Assembly: GCA_937873345.1 (NCBI GenBank)
Contig: CALMRL010000649.1
Location: forward strand, 1-8,304
Direction of reading: 5' to 3'
Length of the DNA stretch: 8,304 nucleotides
Source of the DNA: an uncultured Beijerinckiaceae bacterium
GTDB lineage: Bacteria; Pseudomonadota; Alphaproteobacteria; Rhizobiales; Beijerinckiaceae
The position numbers were made by a program, and so were the translations under genes. The notes beneath the pieces were generated by a model that saw only the letters and a list, made by a program, of their open reading frames with translations, did no database searches and was not told where the DNA came from. Shown here in pieces: positions 1 to 6,770 of this stretch; position 1 is the stretch's first letter, and every line of letters starts with the position of its first letter.

Positions 1-711
1 GCTTGGACTCGGCGGAGGCGGCGCGGCGATCACTTCGCCAAGCGGCGGAGCGCGATCGTCTCGGCGAGGTCCTGGCTGGCGCCGATGTCCGCGCCTGGGC
101 GAGGGCGGAGGGCGAGGGTTCGCCGGCGGCGGTCGAGGCGATCCGACGCACCGATCGCGAGGCGCGCATCCCCGGTCTCGCCGCGCGGCCGACGGTGATG
201 GCGATGGGCTGGTCGATCGGCGCTGCCGTGGCGGTGACGGCGGTCCTGTCATGGCTCCCCTCCGCTCCCTGGATCGCCGCGGCGGAGGAGATCACGACCG
301 TCGCCGCCGCGGCGGTGGCGGCGACGGCCGCCGGCTGGGGCATCCTGTCGGAGGTGCGCGGCTGGGAGGGCAGCGACGCCTCGCGCTGGCTGCTGCGGCG
401 GCGAATGAAGATGTTCCGCCGCGCCATCGAGCCGCGCCGCCGCGCCATCTGCGACACGCTGCTTTCCGCTCGTCGTCTATCGCCTCGGCGAGGACGAGCG
501 CGTCGCGGCGGTGACGCACCTCGCTGCCGCGATCACCGGGCTGGCGATCGAGCCGCAGGACGGCACGGACGGGTCGCACGTGACGCTGCGCCTCGTCGCG
601 AACGGCACGGCGGAGCGCTTCGACTGGCTGCCGCGCGATCCCGCCTTCGAGGCGGCGGTCGCCCGCCTGGCTGCCCGATCGGCGCAGCCGTGGGCGCTGC
701 CTGCCGCATAG
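1..711 (+). CDS. Unrecognised membrane-associated protein, 3' part, apparent frameshift
   Basis: I do not recognise this protein. The 5' end lies before the window, so the true start is not visible; a TTG at position 3 is probably internal. Reading in the frame of position 3, a charged Arg/Glu/Ala-rich stretch of about 60 residues is followed by two hydrophobic segments (roughly 200-255 and 280-345 in base coordinates) separated by a short loop, which looks like a membrane hairpin. Then comes a very basic stretch (WLLRRRMKMFRRA). Near 463-465 coding sense switches to another frame: dropping one t from the ttt run gives a smooth LLPLVVYRLGEDERV junction, and the new frame continues to the TAG at 709-711, ending in QPWALPAA. 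The tail (AITGLAIEPQDG, VTLRLVANGTAERFDWLP) looks like a soluble beta-rich domain. About 236 residues are visible after repair. The SDR gene follows 50 bp downstream on the same strand. That this is one gene with an indel is an inference from codon bias and continuity. Confidence 0.55.
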
Positions 712-761
712 TGAACGAGGCGGCATCTCGCCGGTTAGCGGGACGACCGAGGGTGGTGCCC

Positions 762-1688
762 ATGGCGAACTGGACGGCACTGGACATGCCCGACCTGACC
801 GGGCGGACAACGGTCGTCACCGGCGCCAGCAGCGGCATCGGCGAGGAAGCGGCGCTGGCCTTCGCGGCGAAGGGCGCGCAGGTGGTGCTCGCCGTGCGCG
901 ACGCTGCGAAGGGCGAGGCCACCCGCTCGCGCATCGCCCGTCGCTATCCCCAGGCGAAGGTCGACGTGTCGCTCGTCGACATGGCCGATCTCGCCAGCAT
1001 CCGCGCCTTCGCCGAGCGTAGCCTCGCGGCGCTGCCCCACGTCGACATCCTCTTGAACAACGCCGGGCTCGGCATGCAGCCCAAGCGCACCGTGACGGTC
1101 GACGGCTACGAGCGGCAGTTCGCCACCAACCACCTCGGGCACTACGCCCTTACCGGCCTGCTGCTGCCGGCGCTGCTGAAGGCGCCGGCGCCGCGGGTGG
1201 TGACGGTCGCCTCGATCGCCCACCGCCGCGGCAGGATCGCCTTCGACGACCTGCAGGGCGAGACGGGCTACAACGGCTCGCGCGCCTATTCGCAGTCGAA
1301 GCTCGCCAACATCCTGTTCAGCAACGAACTCGATCGGCGCGCCCGCGCCGCGAACTCGCGATTGGTGAGCGTCGCCGCTCATCCCGGCATGTCGGCGACC
1401 GGCTTCTTCCAGGCGGCGGAGATGCCAGCGGTGGTGACCGCCGTGGCGGGGGTCGGCGTGCGCTTGGTCGGCCAGGACTCCGCGGCCGGCGCGCTGCCCG
1501 GCCTCTACGCCGCGACGATGCCGGACGTGAAGGGCGGCGACTACTGGGGGCCGGACGGCATCCTGGAGATCCGCGGTCGTCCGGCGCCGGCCGCCGTCGC
1601 CCGCCAGGCCCGTGACCCCGATGCCGCCGAGCGGCTGTGGCGCGTTTCGGAGGAACTGACCGGCGTGCACTACCCTCCGCTGGCATGA
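762..1688 (+). CDS. Short-chain dehydrogenase/reductase (SDR), retinol-dehydrogenase-like
   Basis: A 308-residue NAD(P)-dependent oxidoreductase of the classical SDR superfamily, predicted cytosolic. The Rossmann dinucleotide motif TGASSGIG is at residues 20-27, NNAG at 99-102, the structural Asn of the catalytic tetrad at N123 (in NHLGHY), the serine in the ASIAH segment at S151, and YSQSK gives the catalytic Tyr176 and Lys180. The R46 after strand beta-2 (AVRD) is compatible with NADP(H) preference. The order of motifs and the roughly 310-residue length match the retinol dehydrogenase/WW-domain-oxidoreductase-like branch, whose bacterial members are usually of unknown substrate. The ATG at 762 was chosen because it precedes the expected short lead-in to the Rossmann fold and has a purine-rich stretch (cgaggg) about 10 nt upstream; two in-frame GTG codons just upstream are less likely. 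The stop overlaps the next gene's start (ATGA), so the two are probably cotranslated. The substrate cannot be read from sequence. Confidence 0.93.
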   Translation: MANWTALDMPDLTGRTTVVTGASSGIGEEAALAFAAKGAQVVLAVRDAAKGEATRSRIARRYPQAKVDVSLVDMADLASIRAFAERSLAALPHVDILLNNAGLGMQPKRTVTVDGYERQFATNHLGHYALTGLLLPALLKAPAPRVVTVASIAHRRGRIAFDDLQGETGYNGSRAYSQSKLANILFSNELDRRARAANSRLVSVAAHPGMSATGFFQAAEMPAVVTAVAGVGVRLVGQDSAAGALPGLYAATMPDVKGGDYWGPDGILEIRGRPAPAAVARQARDPDAAERLWRVSEELTGVHYPPLA

Positions 1689-1954
1689 GACACTCCCTCC
1701 GCCACGCTACGATCGTCGCCGCAGCATTGCTGGCCGGCTGCTGGCCGGTCGCGGCGCAGAACAGCACCCAGTCGCCCCCGCCCCGCGCCAATGCGATCGG
1801 CGGCGACACCCCCGCCGGCGATCCCAACGGCGCGGTGCGGGCACTCGGCAGCGCCGAGGAGAATGATGGCGGGCGCAAGCCGTCGGTGACCGTGCCGAAG
1901 CTCGGCGGCGAGGGGCCGAACAGGACCGGCGGCCTGCCGGCGGGGACGCGGTGA
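1685..1954 (+). CDS. Small exported protein, possible lipoprotein
   Basis: An 89-residue hypothetical protein. The N-terminus is a good secretion signal: basic start (MRHSLRH), hydrophobic core (residues 8-17), then LAGC at 16-19, which fits a lipobox with Cys19 as the lipidated residue. A competing reading is ordinary Sec cleavage after VAA (22-24). The mature part is low-complexity, rich in Pro, Gly, Asn and Asp, with no transmembrane segment or recognisable domain, so it is probably a small disordered envelope protein. Its ATG overlaps the SDR stop codon by 4 nt with no clear Shine-Dalgarno sequence, implying translational coupling. Its stop lies only 7 bp from the end of truA on the other strand. 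Codon use matches the neighbours. No function is assigned. The signal-like N-terminus and the ATGA overlap make it more likely real than a chance frame. Confidence 0.68.
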   Translation: MRHSLRHATIVAAALLAGCWPVAAQNSTQSPPPRANAIGGDTPAGDPNGAVRALGSAEENDGGRKPSVTVPKLGGEGPNRTGGLPAGTR

Positions 1955-1961
1955 CGCAGGG

Positions 1962-2708
1962 TCAATCACCTTCGTAGTCCACTCCGACGAGATACAGCCC
2001 CGCCGCCGGCGCCACCTGCCCGCAACGCCGCCGGTCGCGCGCTTCCAGCGCCGCGGCGAGATCATCGGCGCTCCAGGCGCCGGCGCCGACGTGTTCCAGT
2101 GAGCCGACCATCGAGCGCACCTGACGGTGCAGGAAGGAGCGGGCGGCGAGGCGCAGGAGGATCAGCTCACCCTCGCGAGACACGTCGAAGCGCTCCAGCG
2201 TCCGCACCGGGCTGTCGGCCTGGCACTCGCTGTCGCGGAAGGTCGAGAAGTCGTGCCGCCCCACCAGCCGCTGCGCCGCCGCCTGCATCGCGTCCGCATC
2301 GAGCGGCCGCTTGACCAGCCAAGCGCGTCCAGCCTGCAGGGCGAGTGGCGCACGTCGGTTAACGAGACGGTAGAGGTAGTGCCGGCGCACCGCGGAGAAG
2401 CGGGCATCGAAATCATCCGCCACCTCGGCGACGGCGGTGACGCAGACCGGCAGCGGCCGCAGGTGGGCGTTGACCGCTTCGCCGAGCGAGAAGGGCCGCC
2501 AGGCGCGGGGCATGTCGGCGTGGGCGACCTGCCCCGTCGCATGCACCCCGGCGTCGGTGCGCCCGGCGCCGCGGATGGTGACCGGGCCGGGCGATACGGC
2601 GGTGAGCGCGCGCTCCACCGCTTCCTGCACGGCGAGGCCGTTGGTTTGGCACTGCCAACCGACGAAGGGCGTGCCGTCGTACTCGATCGTCAGCTTGTAG
2701 CGGGGCAC
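1962..2708 (-). CDS. truA: tRNA pseudouridine(38-40) synthase TruA
   Basis: A 248-residue enzyme that isomerises uridines 38, 39 and 40 in the anticodon stem-loop of many tRNAs to pseudouridine. The start region ([18 protein letters not shown]) and GRTDAGVHA, holding the catalytic Asp52, are diagnostic. DARFSA with Arg103 and the conserved Tyr111 (RRHYLYRL) follow, and the C-terminal half carries [18 protein letters not shown] and [13 protein letters not shown]. Length and motif order are normal for the family (about 245-270 residues), so the protein appears intact. The start is GTG at 2708-2706: it gives the usual N-terminus and lies inside the 3' end of fmt, overlapping it by 19 nt, so translation is probably coupled to fmt. 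It is the last gene of the def-fmt-truA operon and converges with the small exported protein gene, leaving 7 bp between stops. Confidence 0.97.
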   Translation of the reverse strand: MPRYKLTIEYDGTPFVGWQCQTNGLAVQEAVERALTAVSPGPVTIRGAGRTDAGVHATGQVAHADMPRAWRPFSLGEAVNAHLRPLPVCVTAVAEVADDFDARFSAVRRHYLYRLVNRRAPLALQAGRAWLVKRPLDADAMQAAAQRLVGRHDFSTFRDSECQADSPVRTLERFDVSREGELILLRLAARSFLHRQVRSMVGSLEHVGAGAWSADDLAAALEARDRRRCGQVAPAAGLYLVGVDYEGD

Positions 2709-3621
2709 TGCATCTCGAACCCGGCCGCCACGGGAGTGCCGCGCAGGAACTCGGCCGCCTCCATCGGCGGCTTGCCGGCGCGCTGCACCCTGGTGAGCCG
2801 CAACGCGCCCTCGCCGCAGGCGATGCGCAGGGCGTCATCGAGCGTCGTGCCCGGCCGGTCGAAGCCATTGGCGACGGCCGCGCGCAGCACCTTGACCCGC
2901 TCCAGCCCGCGGCCGAGATCGGCCTCGAAGAAGGCGCCGGGGAAGGGCGACAGGCCGCGGATCAGGTCGTGCACCTGCCTCGCCGGGCTGCGCCAGTCGA
3001 TGCGCGCCTCGCCTTTGTCGATCTTCGCGGCGTAGGTGACGCCCTCGCTTGCCTGCGGGCGCCGTCGGCGAGCCGCGCCAGCGCCTCGACCATCAGGGCG
3101 GCGCCGCGTTCTGCCAGCACGTCGTGCATCTCGCCCGCGGTGGCGTCGGGTGGAATCGCGAGGCGCTCCTCCAGCGCTACCGGACCGGTATCAAGGCCCT
3201 CGTCCATCACCATGATCGCGGCCGCCGTCTCGCGGTCGCCGCTGAGGATCGGGCGCTGGATCGGCGCGGCGCCGCGCCAGCGCGGCAGGATGGAAGGGTG
3301 CAGGTTGAGGCAGCCGTGGCGCGGCGCGGCGAGGATGGCGGGGGGCAGCAGCAGGCCGTAGCCGACCACAACCGCCGCATCGAGTTCCAGGATCGAGAAC
3401 GCCTGCTGCTCGGCCGGATCGCGCAGCGTCGCCGGCGTGCGCACGGGCAGGCCGCGGCTCTCCGCCAGCGCCTGCACCGGCGAGGAGGTGAGGACCAACC
3501 CGCGCCGCCCGGCGGGCTTCGGCGCGCGGGTGTACACGGCCGCGACCTCGTGGCCGGCCGCGAGCACCGCGGCCAGCGTCGGCACGGCGAAGAGCGGCGT
3601 GCCGAGAAAGGCGAGCCGCAT
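2690..3621 (-). CDS. fmt: Methionyl-tRNA formyltransferase, apparent frameshift
   Basis: The enzyme formylates Met on initiator tRNA using 10-formyl-tetrahydrofolate. Residues 1-187 read from ATG 3621: the start ([16 protein letters not shown]), the GYGLLLP segment, and [17 protein letters not shown] with Asn106 and His108, then Asp144 in DEGLDTGP. These correspond to the catalytic Asn/His/Asp of the family. At 3058-3061 the frame breaks: upstream reads ..ARLADG, and the following bases must be read one phase over to give [38 protein letters not shown] and the OB-fold-like C-terminal domain, ending at 2690. One base missing (or two extra) in a GC-rich run explains it. Repaired length is about 310 residues, normal for Fmt. 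Both halves keep full conservation, so I favour a sequence error over decay. It lies 1 nt after def and overlaps truA by 19 nt. As written, translation would leave the frame after residue 187. Confidence 0.93.
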
Positions 3622-3622
3622 C

Positions 3623-4180
3623 CTAGCCCCGGCTGGCGCTGGCTTGCGAGGGTCGGCGGGTGGTCTCGTCGCGCGCCGCCTTCTCGAACTTGCGGGTGAT
3701 GCGGTGGCGCTTCAGCCGCGAGATGTGGTCGATGAACAGGACGCCGTCGAGGTGGTCGATCTCGTGCTGCAGACAGGTCGCGAGGATACCCTCGGCCTCG
3801 ACCTCGCGGGCCACGCCGTCGCGGTCGAGGTAAGCGACGCGCACGCAGGCCGGGCGCGTCACCTCCTCGTAGAATTCGGGGATCGACAGGCAGCCCTCCT
3901 CGTAGACCGAGGTCTCGGCCGAGACCCGCGTGATCACCGGGTTGACCAGCACCATCGGCTCGGGCGCCGCGTCCTCGCCCTGGCGTTTCGCCACGTCGAG
4001 CACGATGACCCGGCTCAGGACGCCGATCTGCGGCGCCGCGAGCCCGATGCCGGGCGCGTCGTACATCGTCTCCAGCATGTCCGCGGCGAGTGCGCGGACG
4101 CCGTCGTCGACGGCCGTCACCGGCTCGGCGATCTGGCGCAGCTTGCCGTCGGGAATGGAAAGGATCGAACGGATGGCCAT
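3623..4180 (-). CDS. def: Peptide deformylase
   Basis: A 185-residue metallo-hydrolase that removes the N-formyl group from nascent proteins at the ribosome. All three signature motifs are present: [10 protein letters not shown] (residues 44-53), EGCLS with metal ligand Cys97 (95-99), and HEIDH with ligands His139 and His143 and catalytic Glu140. The start [14 protein letters not shown] is typical. ATG at 4180 was chosen over an upstream in-frame TTG at 4240, because homologous sequence begins here and because the best promoter candidate would place the transcript start downstream of 4240. There is no obvious Shine-Dalgarno sequence before this ATG. The C-terminal tail after the helix ([16 protein letters not shown]) is basic and probably flexible. 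It is first in the def-fmt-truA operon, and its product reverses the modification made by fmt's product. Confidence 0.97.
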   Translation of the reverse strand: MAIRSILSIPDGKLRQIAEPVTAVDDGVRALAADMLETMYDAPGIGLAAPQIGVLSRVIVLDVAKRQGEDAAPEPMVLVNPVITRVSAETSVYEEGCLSIPEFYEEVTRPACVRVAYLDRDGVAREVEAEGILATCLQHEIDHLDGVLFIDHISRLKRHRITRKFEKAARDETTRRPSQASASRG

Positions 4181-4211
4181 CGGAGCGGGGCGCGAGGAAG
4201 GGGACGGGCCG

Positions 4212-4240
4212 GAGATAGGCTGCCGGAAAATGGAAATCAA
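4212..4240 (-). promoter_or_regulatory. Candidate housekeeping promoter of def-fmt-truA
   Basis: Reading the minus strand, TTGATT (4240-4235) and TATCTC (4217-4212) are separated by exactly 17 nt, the optimal spacing for a sigma-70-type promoter. The match to consensus is moderate (4 of 6 and 3 of 6), which is common in GC-rich alphaproteobacteria. The spot is also a local AT-rich patch in otherwise GC-rich DNA. It would start transcription near 4205, giving a leader of about 25 nt before the def ATG. Confidence 0.42.
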
Positions 4241-4386
4241 ATCGGCGAGACCTGCGGCCGGCTCGCGGCGCCCCTCGATGGGAATTCCTCCCGAATGGCG
4301 TGGGCTGTCGCCTCTCCCCTGCCGGTTTGTCGCATGAGTGTCATGGAACGGCCTTAACGGGTCGCCAGCGTTCTCAGTCCGCGAGT

Positions 4387-6693
4387 ATGGTCTTGGCCAG
4401 CAGCAACGGCATTACGTTCGTTTCCGGCGACCTTGTCGTCGGCCTCGTCGGCAACACCGACGGCAGCGCCCCCGGCGACAATCAGGCCTCACCGATCGAG
4501 CTGGAGCAGCTGACGACGAGCGGAGTTGTCTCGGGCACGATGCTGCTGCCGCAGACCACCACGACGACCGGCGGCGTCACGGAACATGCCATCTCCGGCG
4601 AGTACGGCTCCTCGTCGGAGGGCTCGCTACAGCTCGCGGCCAACGGGCAGTCGCTGGTGATCGCCGGCTACGGCGTCAACGCCGCCGCCTTCAACAGCGG
4701 CGGCACCGCCACCTACGGCACGACAGCGCTGGCGCAGACCTTTACGGTAGCCAACGGCGGCACGAACGGCGCGCCCGCGGGCGTCACCCTGGTTCCGCGC
4801 GTCGTCGCCGACATCAATGCCAACGGCACCGTGGATACCTCGACCGCGCTGCTCAACGTGTACAACGAGAACAACCCGCGTTCCGTCGCCACGACCGACG
4901 GCACGTCGTTCTATCTCGGCGGCCAGGGCGTGAAGGGCGACACCACGCAGGGCGTGTTCCTCGCCCTGGACGGTGCCGGCAGCGCCACCTCGATCCACGC
5001 GACGGTCGACGCCCGCACGGTCGAGCTCGCTAACGGCAGCCTTTACGTCTCGCAGGACTCGAAGCAGGGCACCGGCGGCACATCCAACATCTCGAGCTTC
5101 GCCGCCGCCCAGCCGACAGGCACATCGGCCGAGACGCCGCTGCCCGGCATCAGCCAGACCGTCACCCTCAGCGCGGCCAACGGCGGCAACGGCATCAACG
5201 GCTCCGCCGGCACGGTTCACATCAGCCCGGAGAACTACTTCTTCGCCAACTCGACCACGCTCTACGTCGCCGACGGTGGCAACCCGAAGCAGGGCGGCGC
5301 CGGCGACGGCGGCCTGCAGAAGTACAGCCTCGTCAACGGCAACTGGAACCTCGACTACACGCTGTCGGCCGGGCTGAACCTCGTCGCCGACACCACCGCG
5401 GATCCCGGCCAGGGCGGCAAAGCGACCACCGGCCTGATCGGGCTGACCGGCCAAGTCAATGCCGCCACGGGCACCGTCAGCCTCTACGCCACCAACGCGA
5501 CGATCGGCGACCTCAACCAAACCTCCGTCTACGGCATCAACGACACTCTTGCCGCGACCAGTGCGTCGGCCGCGTCGGCCGAAAGCTTCTCCACCCTGTT
5601 CACGGCGCCGACGGGCACCAACGTCCGCGGCATCGCCTTCGCGCCCACCGCCGCCGTGTGCTTCGCCTCCGGCACGCCGATCCGCACCAACAGGGGCGAT
5701 GTGCCCGTCGAGGAGCTGGCCGTCGGCGACTTCGTCGTCACGTCGAGCGGCGAGCGCCGCCCGATCCGCTGGCTCGGCCATCGCACGGTCGACTGCCGCT
5801 CGCATCCCGACCGCAAGGCCGTGCTGCCGGTGTGCATCGCGGCCGACGCCTTCGCGCCGGGCAAGCCGACGCGCGACATCCTGGTCTCGCCGGGCCACGC
5901 CATCTGCGTCGACGTGCTCGGCGAGGTGCTGATGCCCGCGATGGCGCTGGTCAACGGCTCGACGGTCGCCCCCGTCGAGGTCGACGCGGTCACCTACTGG
6001 CACGTCGAACTCGACAGTCACGACGTCCTCGTCGCCGCCGGCCTGCCGGCGGAAAGCTATCTCGAAATGGGCAACCGCGACTTCTTCGCCGAGCAGCCGG
6101 TGGTGATGCTCGGTGCGACGCCGGATGCGGAGGTGGCCACCCATGACGACTTTTGCCGGCCCTTCCATGCCGACGGTCCGATCGTCATGGGCGTGCGCGC
6201 GCAGCTGGCGGTGCGGGCCAGGGCGCTCGGCTGGACGCTGGAGGACGGCGATCCGATGGCCGACCTGCACCTCATCGCCGACGGCCGGCGCATCGAACCG
6301 GTACGGCGCGGCCTCGTCGCGCGCTTCGCCGTACCCGCCGGGGTCGGCGAGCTGCGCCTTGCTAGCACCGCGGCACGACCCAGCGAACTCGGCCTGTCCG
6401 CCGATCCGCGCCTGCTCGGCGTCGACGTCGAGGCGCTGGTCGTCGCCGACGGCTTCGGCGCTCCGCGCGCGATTGCGCTCGATGACCCGCGGCTCGACGG
6501 TGGGTTCTACGCCGTGGAGACTCCGGCGGACAGCCCGGCTCATCGCTGGACGGATGGCAATACCCGCTTGCCGGCCGAACTGCTCGAAGGCTGCCAGGAT
6601 GGGGCCTTCCTCGCCGTCACCGTAACGCACTTGGCGCTGCCGCGCTGGAAGGCGAAGTCGGCCGCTACGGCGGATGGCGTCGCCGAGGGCTGA
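4387..6693 (+). CDS. Large beta-propeller-like protein with Hedgehog/intein (Hint) domain
   Basis: A 768-residue protein in three parts. Residues 1-423 are rich in Gly, Thr, Ser, Asn and Ala, with repeated strand-like units containing short SLxV or LYV strands near residues 90, 175, 219, 292, 366 and 416, suggesting a beta-propeller or similar repeat fold. DINANGTVD (142-150) resembles a calcium loop. Residues 425 to about 563 form a Hint domain: nucleophile Cys425 (VCFASGTPI), EELAVGDFVVT (442-452), IRWLGHR (460-466), SPGHAI with His504, and a late WHVELDSHDVL block with His539 and His545. The final 200 residues resemble the tail common in bacterial Hint proteins of Acetobacteraceae. No Sec signal is seen; export, if any, would need another route such as type I secretion (inference). 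Hint domains do an N-S acyl shift that can cleave the chain before the Cys; no clear C-terminal splice junction is visible, so cleavage is likelier than splicing. ATG 4387 was chosen because protein-like sequence begins there; the Shine-Dalgarno is weak. Confidence 0.88.
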   Translation: MVLASSNGITFVSGDLVVGLVGNTDGSAPGDNQASPIELEQLTTSGVVSGTMLLPQTTTTTGGVTEHAISGEYGSSSEGSLQLAANGQSLVIAGYGVNAAAFNSGGTATYGTTALAQTFTVANGGTNGAPAGVTLVPRVVADINANGTVDTSTALLNVYNENNPRSVATTDGTSFYLGGQGVKGDTTQGVFLALDGAGSATSIHATVDARTVELANGSLYVSQDSKQGTGGTSNISSFAAAQPTGTSAETPLPGISQTVTLSAANGGNGINGSAGTVHISPENYFFANSTTLYVADGGNPKQGGAGDGGLQKYSLVNGNWNLDYTLSAGLNLVADTTADPGQGGKATTGLIGLTGQVNAATGTVSLYATNATIGDLNQTSVYGINDTLAATSASAASAESFSTLFTAPTGTNVRGIAFAPTAAVCFASGTPIRTNRGDVPVEELAVGDFVVTSSGERRPIRWLGHRTVDCRSHPDRKAVLPVCIAADAFAPGKPTRDILVSPGHAICVDVLGEVLMPAMALVNGSTVAPVEVDAVTYWHVELDSHDVLVAAGLPAESYLEMGNRDFFAEQPVVMLGATPDAEVATHDDFCRPFHADGPIVMGVRAQLAVRARALGWTLEDGDPMADLHLIADGRRIEPVRRGLVARFAVPAGVGELRLASTAARPSELGLSADPRLLGVDVEALVVADGFGAPRAIALDDPRLDGGFYAVETPADSPAHRWTDGNTRLPAELLEGCQDGAFLAVTVTHLALPRWKAKSAATADGVAEG
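5659..6075 (+). other. Hint (Hedgehog/intein) domain within the large protein
   Basis: This stretch encodes residues 425 to about 563 of the preceding protein. It starts at the predicted nucleophilic Cys and ends after the conserved ESYLEMGNR segment. The boundaries follow motifs only. The Cys directly after the short linker APTAAV is where self-cleavage would occur, releasing an N-terminal fragment of about 424 residues. Confidence 0.8.
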
Positions 6694-6726
6694 ACCGGGC
6701 GCAAAAACGTCGTGATGCGGGCGTCG

Positions 6727-6756
6727 ACGCCGGCTGCACGGCAGCGGCCGGCGTTT
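6727..6756 (+). terminator. Hairpin after the Hint gene, weak terminator candidate
   Basis: ACGCCGGC (6727-6734) pairs perfectly with GCCGGCGT (6747-6754), extendable inside by TGC/GCA with a small bulge. It begins 33 nt after the Hint gene's stop codon. Only a TTT follows, so the U-tract is poor. It may act as a terminator or as a 3'-end stabiliser. Confidence 0.4.
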
Positions 6757-6770
6757 GGCGACGGGTCGCC
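6757..6770 (-). terminator. Short hairpin directly after the osmC-type gene
   Basis: GGCGA (6757-6761) and TCGCC (6766-6770) are complementary around a 4-nt loop, immediately after the stop of the OsmC-type gene read on the minus strand. No U-rich tail follows, so a terminator role is weakly supported. It abuts the larger hairpin at 6727-6754, and together the two fill most of the 77-bp convergent gap. Confidence 0.25.

Noticed and set aside
735..1670. Long open frame antisense to the SDR gene
   Set aside because: The composition is His/Arg/Gly-rich with no recognisable fold, and it is completely covered by an SDR gene with all catalytic motifs.
3..1688. A single 561-residue fusion of the first protein and the SDR
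   Set aside because: The frame is open by chance through about 462-761, where the encoded sequence becomes Arg/Gly-rich nonsense. The other phase carries the plausible end of the first gene with a stop at 709-711, and the SDR has its own ATG at 762.
2127..3035. Plus-strand open frame across truA and fmt
   Set aside because: It is antisense to two well-identified enzymes and has no motif or ribosome binding site.
4281..4288. GGAATTCC palindrome upstream of the Hint gene as an operator
   Set aside because: It is only 8 bp long with no second copy or flanking symmetry, so it is expected by chance and lacks support as a regulator site.
3437..4357. Plus-strand open frame across fmt and def
   Set aside because: It is a shadow of def and fmt in a GC-biased genome and shows no domain.
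4327..4358. TTGTCG and CTTAAC as a promoter for the Hint gene
   Set aside because: The spacing is 20 nt and both elements match consensus poorly. No convincing promoter was found for this gene.
4627..6630. Very long open frame (over 660 codons) antisense to the Hint gene
   Set aside because: It is a by-product of GC-rich third positions on the plus strand. The translation is Arg/Gly/Val/Ala-rich with no motif, while the plus strand shows a clear Hint domain.
4387..6693. Protein splicing by a full intein
   Set aside because: No downstream Ser/Thr/Cys extein junction with a preceding HN motif is visible, and no endonuclease domain is present. A Hint domain limited to cleavage or ligation at its N-terminal side fits better.
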